DNA from: Aquimarina rhabdastrellae
Lineage (GTDB): Bacteria; Bacteroidota; Bacteroidia; Flavobacteriales; Flavobacteriaceae
Assembly: GCA_947387485.1 (NCBI GenBank)
Contig: CANDNT010000027.1
Coordinates: forward strand, 1-32,038
Reading direction: 5' to 3'
Length of the DNA: 32,038 nucleotides
Positions 1 to 7,979 of the stretch are shown one piece after another; within the stretch, counting starts at the first letter, position 1, and the number at the start of each line of letters is the position of its first letter. The notes under the pieces are model-generated. The model saw nothing but the letters and a program-made list of their open reading frames with translations. It made no database searches and was not told the origin of the DNA. Made by a program: the position numbers and the translations under genes.

Positions 1-1005
1 GCTGCCACTATCGATGCTGCTAATGTTTTAACTATCGCTATCGAAGATGGAAATCCTGTGACTGTTGATCTTTCGGCTTTCCTTGATAATACTGATGATC
101 AAAATCTTACTTCTGCTTCTATCGATGCTGCTAATGTATTGACTATTGCTATCGAAGATGGAAACCCTGTGACTGTCGATCTTTCGGCTTTCCTTGATAA
201 TACTGATGATCAAACTGTAGATCAATTCCAATTTGATAATACTACTAACGAACTTTCTATCTCCGTTGAAGATGATGGCGTAGCTCCGCTTACCGTTGAT
301 CTTTCTGCGCTTAATAATGCGGGTACTGATGATCAAAATTTAACGGCTGCCACTATCGATGCTGCTAATGTTTTAACTATCGCTATCGAAGATGGAAATC
401 CTGTGACTGTTGATCTTTCGGCTTTCCTTGATAATACTGATGATCAAAATCTTACTTCTGCTTCTATCGATGCTGCTAATGTATTGACTATTGCTATCGA
501 AGATGGAAACCCTGTGACTGTCGATCTTTCGGCTTTCCTTGATAATACTGATGATCAAACTGTAGATCAATTCCAGTTTGATAATACTACTAACGAACTT
601 TCGATCTCCGTTGAAGATGATGGCGTAGCTCCGCTTACTGTTGATCTTTCTGCGCTTGATAATGCTGGTACTGATGATCAAAATTTAACCTCGGCTACTA
701 TCGATGCTGCTAATGTTTTAACTATCGCTATCGAAGATGGAAATCCTGTGACTGTTGATCTTTCGGCTTTCCTTGATAATACTGATGATCAAAATCTTAC
801 TTCTGCTTCTATCGATGCTGCTAATGTATTGACTATTGCTATCGAAGATGGAAACCCTGTGACGGTAGACCTTTCTGCTTTCCTTGATAATACTGATGAT
901 CAAACGGTGGATCAATTCCAATTTGATAATGCTACTAACGAACTTTCGATCTCTGTTGAAGATGATGGCGTGGCTCCGCTTACCGTTGATCTTTCTGCTC
1001 TTGAG
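1..1005 (+). repeat. Tandem 345-bp coding repeat, three copies
   Basis: Near-identical copies start at 1, 346 and 691 (period 345 bp, 115 codons). Each copy contains two 111-bp subunits and one 123-bp subunit. Synonymous differences between the two 111-bp subunits (for example actgttgat versus actgtcgat) recur at the same place in successive copies, so the whole 345-bp block was duplicated. The last copy diverges near its right end (about 870-1005). The array may continue upstream of the window. Confidence 0.93.
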
Positions 1006-1590
1006 AACACTGATGATGTATCTACTGTAACTACAACAGCTCCTACAGGAGGTTTATCAGGAAGAACTATAGCAACTCATGATGCTGGTGGAACAACTAG
1101 TACTATTGAAGAATCTGTAACAACATTAACTCAAAATGATGCGAGTGCAACTGGAGAAATCACTTATACAAACGAAGCCGGAACTGCTAGTACTGCACAA
1201 GTAGTTAGTGCTGACACTAATAATAGTATTACTTCTGGATCAGACGGAGGAGCTTTCTTTATGAGTCCTGTAAAAGCAATGGGGAAAGTTGCTGGTAATG
1301 GTACTGCACTTAAAATCTTAAATGCAACTGTAAGTAGAATTAATGAAGGTGATTATCAGATAACATTTAATTCTCCTATGCCAGATGCTAATTATATCAT
1401 CCAATTAGCTACTATCGATTGTGGTGGAGACTGCCCTGGTAACTCAGGTGCTGATTATGATGATCCAGGTATCACATATTATAATCAAACTACAACTGGT
1501 TTTAGAATTAATATTGGTGATAGTGATAATGGTACAAATCCTAAAGATGATATAGATTTAGAATTTATGTTTACTGTTTTAGACTTTTAA
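1..1590 (+). CDS. Large repeat-rich adhesin-like surface protein (5' end outside window)
   Basis: The reading frame is open from the first base, so this is the C-terminal 529 codons of a longer protein. It consists of tandem beta-rich repeats: each 115-residue block has two 37-residue units (IDAANVLTIAIEDGNP, then TVDLSAFLDNTDDQ) and one 41-residue unit (TVDQFQFDN, then ELSISVEDDG). Two full blocks and a third with a diverged end are visible, to about base 1005. A Ser/Thr-rich linker follows, then a C-terminal domain of about 110 residues with a Cys pair in DCGGDC, ending FTVLDF. I see no T9SS sorting domain or LPxTG-like anchor. Asp-rich acidic repeats of this kind are common in large flavobacterial secreted proteins and suggest an extended, possibly calcium-binding stalk; the function is inferred. 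The next gene starts 3 bases after the stop, so this is probably the upstream gene of an operon. Confidence 0.85.
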   Translation, partial: AATIDAANVLTIAIEDGNPVTVDLSAFLDNTDDQNLTSASIDAANVLTIAIEDGNPVTVDLSAFLDNTDDQTVDQFQFDNTTNELSISVEDDGVAPLTVDLSALNNAGTDDQNLTAATIDAANVLTIAIEDGNPVTVDLSAFLDNTDDQNLTSASIDAANVLTIAIEDGNPVTVDLSAFLDNTDDQTVDQFQFDNTTNELSISVEDDGVAPLTVDLSALDNAGTDDQNLTSATIDAANVLTIAIEDGNPVTVDLSAFLDNTDDQNLTSASIDAANVLTIAIEDGNPVTVDLSAFLDNTDDQTVDQFQFDNATNELSISVEDDGVAPLTVDLSALENTDDVSTVTTTAPTGGLSGRTIATHDAGGTTSTIEESVTTLTQNDASATGEITYTNEAGTASTAQVVSADTNNSITSGSDGGAFFMSPVKAMGKVAGNGTALKILNATVSRINEGDYQITFNSPMPDANYIIQLATIDCGGDCPGNSGADYDDPGITYYNQTTTGFRINIGDSDNGTNPKDDIDLEFMFTVLDF

Positions 1591-1593
1591 ACT

Positions 1594-2301
1594 ATGAAAT
1601 TATATAATTCACTAGTAATACTATTGTTATTCAAGATTTCTTTTGTGTATTCACAAATAGATAATAATACTATTATGAGAATTCCTAATGTTACTACTAG
1701 TGAACGTAACAGCATAACTACCCCACATGAGGGTAGTTTTGTTTATGATACAAATCAAAATAGATTATATCAATATACAGATACTGGATGGTTACAACTT
1801 TCTACAAATAGAGGAAATGTATATGTAGGCGCCTTTCAAATTTCAAGTGCTGGATCATTAACAATTTCTGACCTTCCTTTTCAACCTTCTTCCATTACAT
1901 TTTCGGCTGCAGCAAATGTAGAATCGTTTAACTTAGATAATGATAATGGAACTGGTAATAATGATAGAGGTATTAGAAATTCGTTTGGATCAATGACAGG
2001 TTTTGCTCGAAATGATTCAGGTACTATTACGCAACAAGTGATTTTTATAGGAGCCCATGGTAATTCCATAAATGATATTTCTCGATATGCTTCAAATACC
2101 AATGCTATAGGTATTAGATATGGAGATCAAAACGGAAATTCATTAGGAAGAATCACAGCATCCTTAACATCCTTTAACACTAATGGATTTACGTTAAATG
2201 TAGTCTATACTAATGGAACTGTTTCTAATACTGGATTAAATGTAAATCCAACTGATATTAATAACGAAGGGTTAATTGTTTTATATACTGCTTATCGATA
2301 A
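1594..2301 (+). CDS. Secreted protein of unknown function, fiber-like (235 aa)
   Basis: Residues 1-20 are a signal peptide (K2, then LVILLLF, ending FVYSQ). The mature N-terminus carries a module shared with the next gene: QIDNNTIMRIPNV, then EGSFVYDTNQNRLYQY and a Trp (residues about 21-68). The rest is Asn/Ser/Thr/Gly-rich and predicted beta, with one or no cysteines and no T9SS sorting domain. The start is 3 bases after the upstream stop, indicating translation within an operon. I do not recognise a catalytic motif. The EGxxVYxTxxNxLYxY motif is frequent in Bacteroidota secreted structural proteins, often with tail-fiber-like regions behind it; a role in an extracellular fiber or adhesin assembly with its neighbours is inference. 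Confidence 0.8.
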   Translation: MKLYNSLVILLLFKISFVYSQIDNNTIMRIPNVTTSERNSITTPHEGSFVYDTNQNRLYQYTDTGWLQLSTNRGNVYVGAFQISSAGSLTISDLPFQPSSITFSAAANVESFNLDNDNGTGNNDRGIRNSFGSMTGFARNDSGTITQQVIFIGAHGNSINDISRYASNTNAIGIRYGDQNGNSLGRITASLTSFNTNGFTLNVVYTNGTVSNTGLNVNPTDINNEGLIVLYTAYR

Positions 2302-2316
2302 CAAAAAAATAGCTTT

Positions 2317-3405
2317 ATGAAAAGGGGAATTATTTTAATGGTCATATGTGTTTTATTTTATTTAAACCCTCTACGGCTTTTTGCACAAATTGATGCAAAT
2401 TCAGTAATGGGTATACCTCAAGTGATTAACAATACCGAGATGTTTGGTATAATCGGAGCCAATGAAGGTTCTATGGTTTATAACGTACAACAAAAAGGGT
2501 TATTTATTTTTAATGGAACAACTTGGGTTTCTTCCAGTAATAATAATTGGTTAATTAATGGTAACTCAGGTACAACGACAGCTGATTTTTTAGGGACAAT
2601 AGACGATGTCAGAATGCAAATTCGTTCAAATAACCTTCCCTTATTAGAATTTGGAAGAAGACAGACCTTAGGTCTTGTTCAAAGTTTTCCAGATTATACC
2701 GATAATGATCAACCATTAATTCACCTCAACGGAGACGGAAATGTTGCTGCACTACAATTTGCAGCTGCTGGAGCTAGTTTTTATAAACCTATGTTTTTTA
2801 CTACTCCTAATGGTAGTTTTAGATTAAAAGGAAGTACTGGAGGAACAGATTTATTTGAAATAGGTTCTGGTGGTCCTTCTAATGATGGTAGATTAGAATT
2901 TATCATTGGTGATGATGGTGCAGAGCCTATTATTTTTAAGCGATATGATTTTAGAAATGGACAATTTCATCAAGAGTTTTTTAGGGTTCAAGGGAGTAAC
3001 AATACTGCTGGTGCCAAAACAAGATTTGGTATCAATATCAATACTAATCAAGTTCCTATTGATAGTGATTATGATGATAGCCAAGCTGCGTTTAATATAG
3101 CTAATTCTACACTTCAAATTGAAGGATCTGTTTCTAAATCCATTTTAAGACTTACTGGAAGTGGTTCTTTTACTTTAACTGAAGATCATCATACTATTAT
3201 ACTAGCTTCAAACAGAAATATTACTCTTCCTTCAGCAAGTTCATGTACTGGTCGAATGTATATTATTAAAAATATTTCTGGTGGAAATAGAACTGTTTCA
3301 ACTTATAGAAATCAAAATAATGATAATAGGACTACTATAAATAATAATAGAACTTTATGGCTACAAAGTGATGGTACAGAATGGCATCAACTCTTCCGTT
3401 TCTAA
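2317..3405 (+). CDS. Secreted protein of unknown function, fiber-like (362 aa)
   Basis: Signal peptide at residues 1-24 (MKRGIILMVICVLFYL, cleavage near LFAQ). It is followed by the module also found in the preceding gene: QIDANSVMGIPQV, then EGSMVYNVQQKGL and a Trp. The central region is beta-rich and Gly/Asn-rich. The C-terminal about 80 residues (LTEDHHTIILASNRNITLP, GRMYIIKNISGGN, ending LWLQSDGTEWHQLFRF) look like the terminal beta-domain seen in phage-tail-like and adhesive flavobacterial proteins. There is no T9SS sorting domain and no catalytic motif. It lies 15 bases downstream of the 235-aa gene and ends at a strong hairpin, so it is the last gene of a probable three-gene operon of surface proteins. 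Confidence 0.8.
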   Translation: MKRGIILMVICVLFYLNPLRLFAQIDANSVMGIPQVINNTEMFGIIGANEGSMVYNVQQKGLFIFNGTTWVSSSNNNWLINGNSGTTTADFLGTIDDVRMQIRSNNLPLLEFGRRQTLGLVQSFPDYTDNDQPLIHLNGDGNVAALQFAAAGASFYKPMFFTTPNGSFRLKGSTGGTDLFEIGSGGPSNDGRLEFIIGDDGAEPIIFKRYDFRNGQFHQEFFRVQGSNNTAGAKTRFGININTNQVPIDSDYDDSQAAFNIANSTLQIEGSVSKSILRLTGSGSFTLTEDHHTIILASNRNITLPSASSCTGRMYIIKNISGGNRTVSTYRNQNNDNRTTINNNRTLWLQSDGTEWHQLFRF

Positions 3406-3428
3406 AGCTTACTATATAAGATAAAATT

Positions 3429-3476
3429 AAATATCTAATTAACTTTCCATAAAAAATGAAAGTTAATTAGATATTT
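3429..3476. terminator. Bidirectional hairpin terminator
   Basis: The left arm 3429-3450 and right arm 3456-3476 form a 21-bp stem with one bulged C and an AAAAA loop, followed by a T-run on the + strand and by a matching T-run on the - strand. It lies between convergent genes and should serve both. Confidence 0.85.
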
Positions 3477-3502
3477 TTTATAGTTTCTACAGAAACTTCA
3501 TT

Positions 3503-5776
3503 TTAATTCTTAACTATTTTTTCAAAATATACTTCTTCATTTTCTAATGTTACCTTCAACATATATAACCCACTTTTTAAATCAGAAACATTCATATCAA
3601 TAACTTTTTGATACTGTTCTTTTGCTTGAGCTATTATTCTTCCTCTTTTTGTTATTATGTTTATTTCTTTAATTGGAACAACACTTTCTATTCTTAAGTA
3701 ATCCGTTACTGGATTAGGATAAAAAGTAACTTTACTTTGAACAACAGATTCTTTATCTTGAATTGCTATATTTTTTTTACTTTCTATGTTTTCTCTTGAC
3801 CATACTTTTACTTCTCCTAGATTTAATCTTCCATGATCAGTTCTATAAATACGTACATATCTCCCTCTAGCATTTACAGGAACTTCTAAAATATTTCTTC
3901 CCCATGAATCAATATATCCATCTATCACAATATTATTAGTATCATCTATTACTTGATTATAATCATTAGATAATGGTTGCTCAGATACTACTACTTTATA
4001 GTTTCCATTTCTTAATTTGCTCTCTTGCTTATATATACTCACATGACTAATTTGTTTAATAGACTTTAAATCTATCATCCACCAAGCTTTATTTTCTGGA
4101 TCAGTTTCACTAAAAGATCTACCATTGCTAGAAGCATATGTATCACCATCATTTGCTCTATCTGCAATTGCTTTTACTCCACTATGAGTAGAAGATTGAG
4201 ATGCATTTCCTAATAAAGCTACATTTTTAAGATTTTTAGTATTAATAAATGTTCTAGGATTTTCTTCAAATACAGCTAATTCACTATAATCATCACTACT
4301 ATCAAAATTAAATCTTATGTATTTATAGGCATCTTGATTTTCTATTGAATATACCCACCATGTAGTTCGATAATCATTATAATATTTAGTTTCTCTAGAA
4401 TATGTCAATCGGTTCCAATTTCTGCCATCATTAGACCCATATACATCATTATCTCCTATTACAGTATGAGAACCATAACCTGCAACTGCAAAACCTCTTA
4501 CTACAGTTGGTTCTTTAAACTTCCATTTAGATTCTGATTCGCTAGTCCAAGTCGATACATCATCATCTAATAATTTTTTATAAGTAGTTTTACTATTAGT
4601 TTTATACTCTGCCGTCAATAATTTATTAGGTAAATTAACTGGACGTTTAGACCAATAATGTCTTCCTACTTTAGTAAAATCCCATCCATTTCTTTCATAA
4701 TTTAATCGATTAGCTACATTAACTATGTTTAATTGGCGAGATAAAGAGCTGTTATTAACAATAAGACCAGGTTTTTGATAATAATCAACATCTAATGCAT
4801 TTACTACAGGAAAAACTCCTCTTTTATTGGATGTAGACAATTTTTGATATTCAAATTTCATTCTAGATTCCATGCTCTTTGCTGCCTGATACACTCTATA
4901 ACCAGAATTTGAATATCTTGTTTCTCCTTCATCTATAGCTGGACAACCATCATCTTTGGCAAAAAAAGCTCTTTTCCATGGTTTTCTAACATCCCTACCA
5001 TCTTTAAGGTTTTTAGTTTCAAATGTACTTCTAGATTCTGTTTCAGACATCAAGGTATAATTAGAAATTCCAGGTCCCATGATATAAACACGATTGTTAG
5101 ATTCTATCATTTGTCTCAAAGTTGGCCAATTATCTCGTTTATTATAATCGAACTTTTTATATTTAGGCCAATTGTAATTATAATCTCCGATACGATGTCC
5201 ATCACTACCTGCAAATTCGTGTAACCAATCTCCATATACATCTTCTTTATCTTCCCAAAAATTAGCAACTCTAACATCTGTAGCTTTGATAATTAGTATC
5301 ATAAATGGATTTTTCTTTAACGCATCTAACATATCATCATGTACATCATCCCAAGATGCCATACCTGCTCCATATCCATGTCTATACACATTACTTGAAT
5401 GAGGATCCAATTCTAATACCCTTATTCCATTTCTTAATTGGTCTTTAATACTAAAATCTTGATTTTGTTCTATACATGTTGAAAAAGGAATAAATGCATC
5501 ATTATCGTTTGCATATGCATTATGACTAGAAGGCCATGTAATTTCATTAATTTTTTTATCTAACATCCCACATGTTATGATAAACCCTCCTGCATCATCT
5601 AAAATATAATCATCTGATTTCCCTATACACTCATCACAAACTGAAGATTGTGTGTATCCCCATTGGGTAAAAAAAATACATATTAAAATAAGAGATTGCA
5701 TGAGCAACCTATTAGTGCAATACTGCTTAACATAAGCACTAGCACTTATGTTGACATTAACTAAAATTGGATTCAT
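3503..5776 (-). CDS. PI-PLC X-domain protein with discoidin (F5/8 type C) domains and T9SS type A sorting domain
   Basis: Predicted secreted phosphodiesterase of 757 aa. The catalytic part (about residues 70-380) resembles the PI-PLC X TIM barrel: SSHNAY (His85), then GIRVLELD and RHGYG (His133), matching the two-His arrangement of bacterial PI-PLCs. Two beta-sandwich domains follow: one around 390-510 (YGSNDGRNWNRL) and an F5/8 type C/discoidin-like domain around 520-660 (NVALLGNASQSS, WWMIDLKS, GRYVRIYR). The last about 75 residues (FYPNPVTDYLRIES to GLYMLKV) are a T9SS type A sorting domain. The start is uncertain: ATG 5776 is preferred because the positive residues K and R precede the hydrophobic core MQSLILICIFF; GTG 5806 and ATG 5701 are alternatives. 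A -7-like box (TATTTTTG) reads on the - strand at 5881-5874. Lipid or inositol-glycan substrate is inferred. Confidence 0.85.
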   Translation of the reverse strand: MNPILVNVNISASAYVKQYCTNRLLMQSLILICIFFTQWGYTQSSVCDECIGKSDDYILDDAGGFIITCGMLDKKINEITWPSSHNAYANDNDAFIPFSTCIEQNQDFSIKDQLRNGIRVLELDPHSSNVYRHGYGAGMASWDDVHDDMLDALKKNPFMILIIKATDVRVANFWEDKEDVYGDWLHEFAGSDGHRIGDYNYNWPKYKKFDYNKRDNWPTLRQMIESNNRVYIMGPGISNYTLMSETESRSTFETKNLKDGRDVRKPWKRAFFAKDDGCPAIDEGETRYSNSGYRVYQAAKSMESRMKFEYQKLSTSNKRGVFPVVNALDVDYYQKPGLIVNNSSLSRQLNIVNVANRLNYERNGWDFTKVGRHYWSKRPVNLPNKLLTAEYKTNSKTTYKKLLDDDVSTWTSESESKWKFKEPTVVRGFAVAGYGSHTVIGDNDVYGSNDGRNWNRLTYSRETKYYNDYRTTWWVYSIENQDAYKYIRFNFDSSDDYSELAVFEENPRTFINTKNLKNVALLGNASQSSTHSGVKAIADRANDGDTYASSNGRSFSETDPENKAWWMIDLKSIKQISHVSIYKQESKLRNGNYKVVVSEQPLSNDYNQVIDDTNNIVIDGYIDSWGRNILEVPVNARGRYVRIYRTDHGRLNLGEVKVWSRENIESKKNIAIQDKESVVQSKVTFYPNPVTDYLRIESVVPIKEINIITKRGRIIAQAKEQYQKVIDMNVSDLKSGLYMLKVTLENEEVYFEKIVKN

Positions 5777-6247
5777 AATAAATGTAATTAAAAGTTTATT
5801 TAACACTTCCCTATTCCTCTAATTATCAAGTCGAAATATATTTTTATAACTAATTTTCAAACAGGAAAGCTTCCAAAAATAAATTCTCTTCCAATTTTTA
5901 ATATCATAACAAGATCACAATCAATCATTTTTTAACAAAAAAATAACAAAATCTACTTGCAAATTTCAAGCTTTATATAGCAATATTCTACTATATTAAT
6001 ACGCTAATTCGTTGTAATACACATAAAACACTCACTTACAATAGTTACGGTTTAACCTTTGTCACATTTCGTCGACAGAAAAAGTTAATTTCTTTGTAAG
6101 TTACTAAACCGTTTATCGACAAAAAAGCGTATTTCAGCGACACCGAGTAGCATTATCGCTTAAAATAAAGTTGCTTAACTCATATTATTAGTTAAATTTG
6201 CCTCATATTAATTACTTGAAAACCACAAGAATAAACAAAATAGAATT
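5777..6247. other. Divergent intergenic region
   Basis: This 471-bp non-coding stretch separates two divergently transcribed T9SS cargo genes. It holds the promoter of the type B gene (6171-6200), a -7-like box for the PLC gene (5874-5881, - strand), and an 8-bp inverted repeat ACGGTTTA (6047-6054) / TAAACCGT (6105-6112). I see no ORF or RNA gene. Confidence 0.6.
6171..6200 (+). promoter_or_regulatory. Bacteroidetes-type sigma-A promoter
   Basis: TTG at 6171-6173 and TAAATTTG at 6193-6200 are separated by 19 bp, matching the -33 TTG / -7 TAnnTTTG consensus. Transcription would start about 40 bases before the ATG at 6248. Confidence 0.65.
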
Positions 6248-7426
6248 ATGAAGTTTTTTTCTCACATATTAGTTTTTGTTTTTACTGCAACTTTTTCGAT
6301 TTATGCACAAGAATTAGCTTTTCATAATTTTGGAAATGTACAAATTCATGATGGTGCTACAGTTGGATTCCATTCTGATGTGATTAACGATGGAACTTTT
6401 GATCAAAACTTAGGAAAAGTAGGATTCTACAGTAATGAAAGTATTGCTATATCAGGAAATAACAAACCTATTTTTCATGATATGGAAGTTGATGTTGCTC
6501 AAAATATATTTTTGCAAGTAGCAGTAGGAATCACAAACTTTCATGAGTTTATAAATGGTAAAGCAATAACTCCAAGAGATTTAAATACACAAACAAGAGA
6601 TGAAATTGTAAGTTTACATTTCATTGATGACGCCCCATATTTAGGAGAAGATAACGATAGACATGTTGATGGTTATGCGTCTCATACAGGTTCTTTAGAT
6701 TTTACATTCCCTATCGGTGATGATTTTAGATTAAGACCTCTAAGTGTTGAAAGTTTAGCTTCTGTAAATACTACTAGAGCTGCATACTTTTTTGAAAACC
6801 CAAACTTCCCTAATACTTTCCCAGAAGTTTTTGATACTTCAAACATTGATGAAAACTTATTTAGAGTTAGTTTATTCGAATTTTGGGATCTTGATGGAGA
6901 TACTGAAACTGAAGTAACTTTAACATGGGATGATAATAGTAATATTCCTTTCTTAGTTGAAGGAAATGATAACATCAATAATCTTAGAGTTGTAGGTTGG
7001 GATAGTGAGTTAGAGCAATGGGTAAACTTAGGAATGACAGAAATCTCTGGAGATATGGACTCTGGTTCTGTTAAATCAGAAAGTTTTATTCCAAATAGAT
7101 ATACGGCTTTAACTATTGGTGCTACTACAGAAATACTTGAAGGTGATTTTCAAATCTATAATGGTGTATCTGCAAATGGTGATGGATTCAATGATTTCTT
7201 TACTATAGAAGATATTGACCAACACCCAAACAATGAATTATTTATCTACAATAGATGGGGAGTTGAAGTATACCATACAAGAGGATACAATAACACATGG
7301 AACGGAATTTCTGAAGGTAGAGCTACAATAGCTAAAGGAGAAGAATTACCTGTAGGAACTTATTTCTACATTCTTAAAATCGATGGTCAGAGAAATCATT
7401 CAGGATATTTATATTTATCAAGATAA
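6248..7426 (+). CDS. Secreted protein with gliding motility-associated (T9SS type B) C-terminal domain
   Basis: 392 aa. The signal peptide is residues 1-21 (MKFFSHILVFVFTA, cleavage near YAQ). Residues about 22-295 are a beta-rich region with no enzyme motif (FPIGDDFRLRPL, EVTLTWDDN); the FxFPIG...LRP pattern is common in flavobacterial surface proteins. The last about 92 residues form a T9SS type B/CHU_C sorting domain: NGVSANGDGFNDFF, then LFIYNRWGVEVY, WNG, and GTYFYILKI, ending GYLYLSR. This predicts export by T9SS and surface attachment or release. The ATG fits the promoter at 6171-6200. Type B cargo often depends on PorP/SprF-like partners; none is in this window. The specific function is unknown. 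Confidence 0.88.
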   Translation: MKFFSHILVFVFTATFSIYAQELAFHNFGNVQIHDGATVGFHSDVINDGTFDQNLGKVGFYSNESIAISGNNKPIFHDMEVDVAQNIFLQVAVGITNFHEFINGKAITPRDLNTQTRDEIVSLHFIDDAPYLGEDNDRHVDGYASHTGSLDFTFPIGDDFRLRPLSVESLASVNTTRAAYFFENPNFPNTFPEVFDTSNIDENLFRVSLFEFWDLDGDTETEVTLTWDDNSNIPFLVEGNDNINNLRVVGWDSELEQWVNLGMTEISGDMDSGSVKSESFIPNRYTALTIGATTEILEGDFQIYNGVSANGDGFNDFFTIEDIDQHPNNELFIYNRWGVEVYHTRGYNNTWNGISEGRATIAKGEELPVGTYFYILKIDGQRNHSGYLYLSR

Positions 7427-7434
7427 TGAATCTC

Positions 7435-7480
7435 TTAGGATATCATTTTACAAACCCTTCTTTACAAAATGATATCCTAA
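7435..7480. terminator. Perfect 15-bp hairpin overlapping the GNAT 3' end
   Basis: Arms TTAGGATATCATTTT (7435-7449) and AAAATGATATCCTAA (7466-7480) are perfectly complementary with a 16-nt loop. It lies between convergent genes. The right arm and loop are GNAT codons, and the left arm contains most of its stop. No long T-run follows on either strand, so termination efficiency is uncertain. Confidence 0.6.
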
Positions 7481-7876
7481 AATATTATATCCTTCGTTTA
7501 AATAAAATTTATGTGACGGATGGTTTGAAACATAACTATCTAATTCAGATGCTTCACATCCTCTCTTTTTTGCATAAGCATAAATCCAAGAAAACAGTTG
7601 TTTACCTATTCCCATACTACGAAACTCTTCTTTAATAAAAACATGATCTGGTTGACATGATCGTCCTGCATAATGTCTAGTCATAAACCATAATCCAAAA
7701 ACACCTATCATTTCTCCTTGATAAAAAATCCCTCTACACTCATAGTTTTGATCAAACATTTCAGAAAAACGTTCTATCAAAATCTCATCACTATATTGAT
7801 TCCCCATCAACTCTTGGATAAAGGGAATAATTATCTCTAAATCTTTTTTATCAATTAATTCAAAGCTTAATTCCAT
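7448..7876 (-). CDS. GNAT family N-acetyltransferase
   Basis: A 142-aa protein of typical GNAT length. Acetyl-CoA binding motif A is visible as VFIKEEFRSMGIGKQL, with the RxxGxG signature at R86-S-M-G89-I-G91. The preceding strand is GEMIGVFGLWF, and a C-terminal YLNEGYNILGYHF matches the GNAT beta6-7 region. It should transfer an acetyl group from acetyl-CoA to an amine of an unknown small molecule or protein in the cytoplasm. It is monocistronic and convergent with the type B cargo gene; its last codons form part of the hairpin at 7435-7480. Confidence 0.88.
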   Translation of the reverse strand: MELSFELIDKKDLEIIIPFIQELMGNQYSDEILIERFSEMFDQNYECRGIFYQGEMIGVFGLWFMTRHYAGRSCQPDHVFIKEEFRSMGIGKQLFSWIYAYAKKRGCEASELDSYVSNHPSHKFYLNEGYNILGYHFVKKGL

Positions 7877-7979
7877 TTTCTTTTTCTGCTAAAATAATTA
7901 TAATTTAACACTACACTTTTAAAGCTTTCTTAAAATAAAACAGCATCTTTGTCTAATTAAATGATTATATTCTCGATAT

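Noticed and set aside
28..921. Three - strand ORFs of 67-102 codons repeated in the first kilobase
   Set aside because: They are the antisense of the tandem 345-bp coding repeat, which is why they recur with the same sequence. The + strand frame has the signature of a real repeat protein.
5701..5806. GTG 5806 or ATG 5701 as start of the PI-PLC gene
   Set aside because: ATG 5701 would leave the signal peptide without a positive n-region; GTG 5806 is a weaker start codon. ATG 5776 was preferred, without certainty.
7426..7635. 69-codon + strand ORF after the type B gene
   Set aside because: It is antisense to the GNAT gene, which has recognisable motifs.
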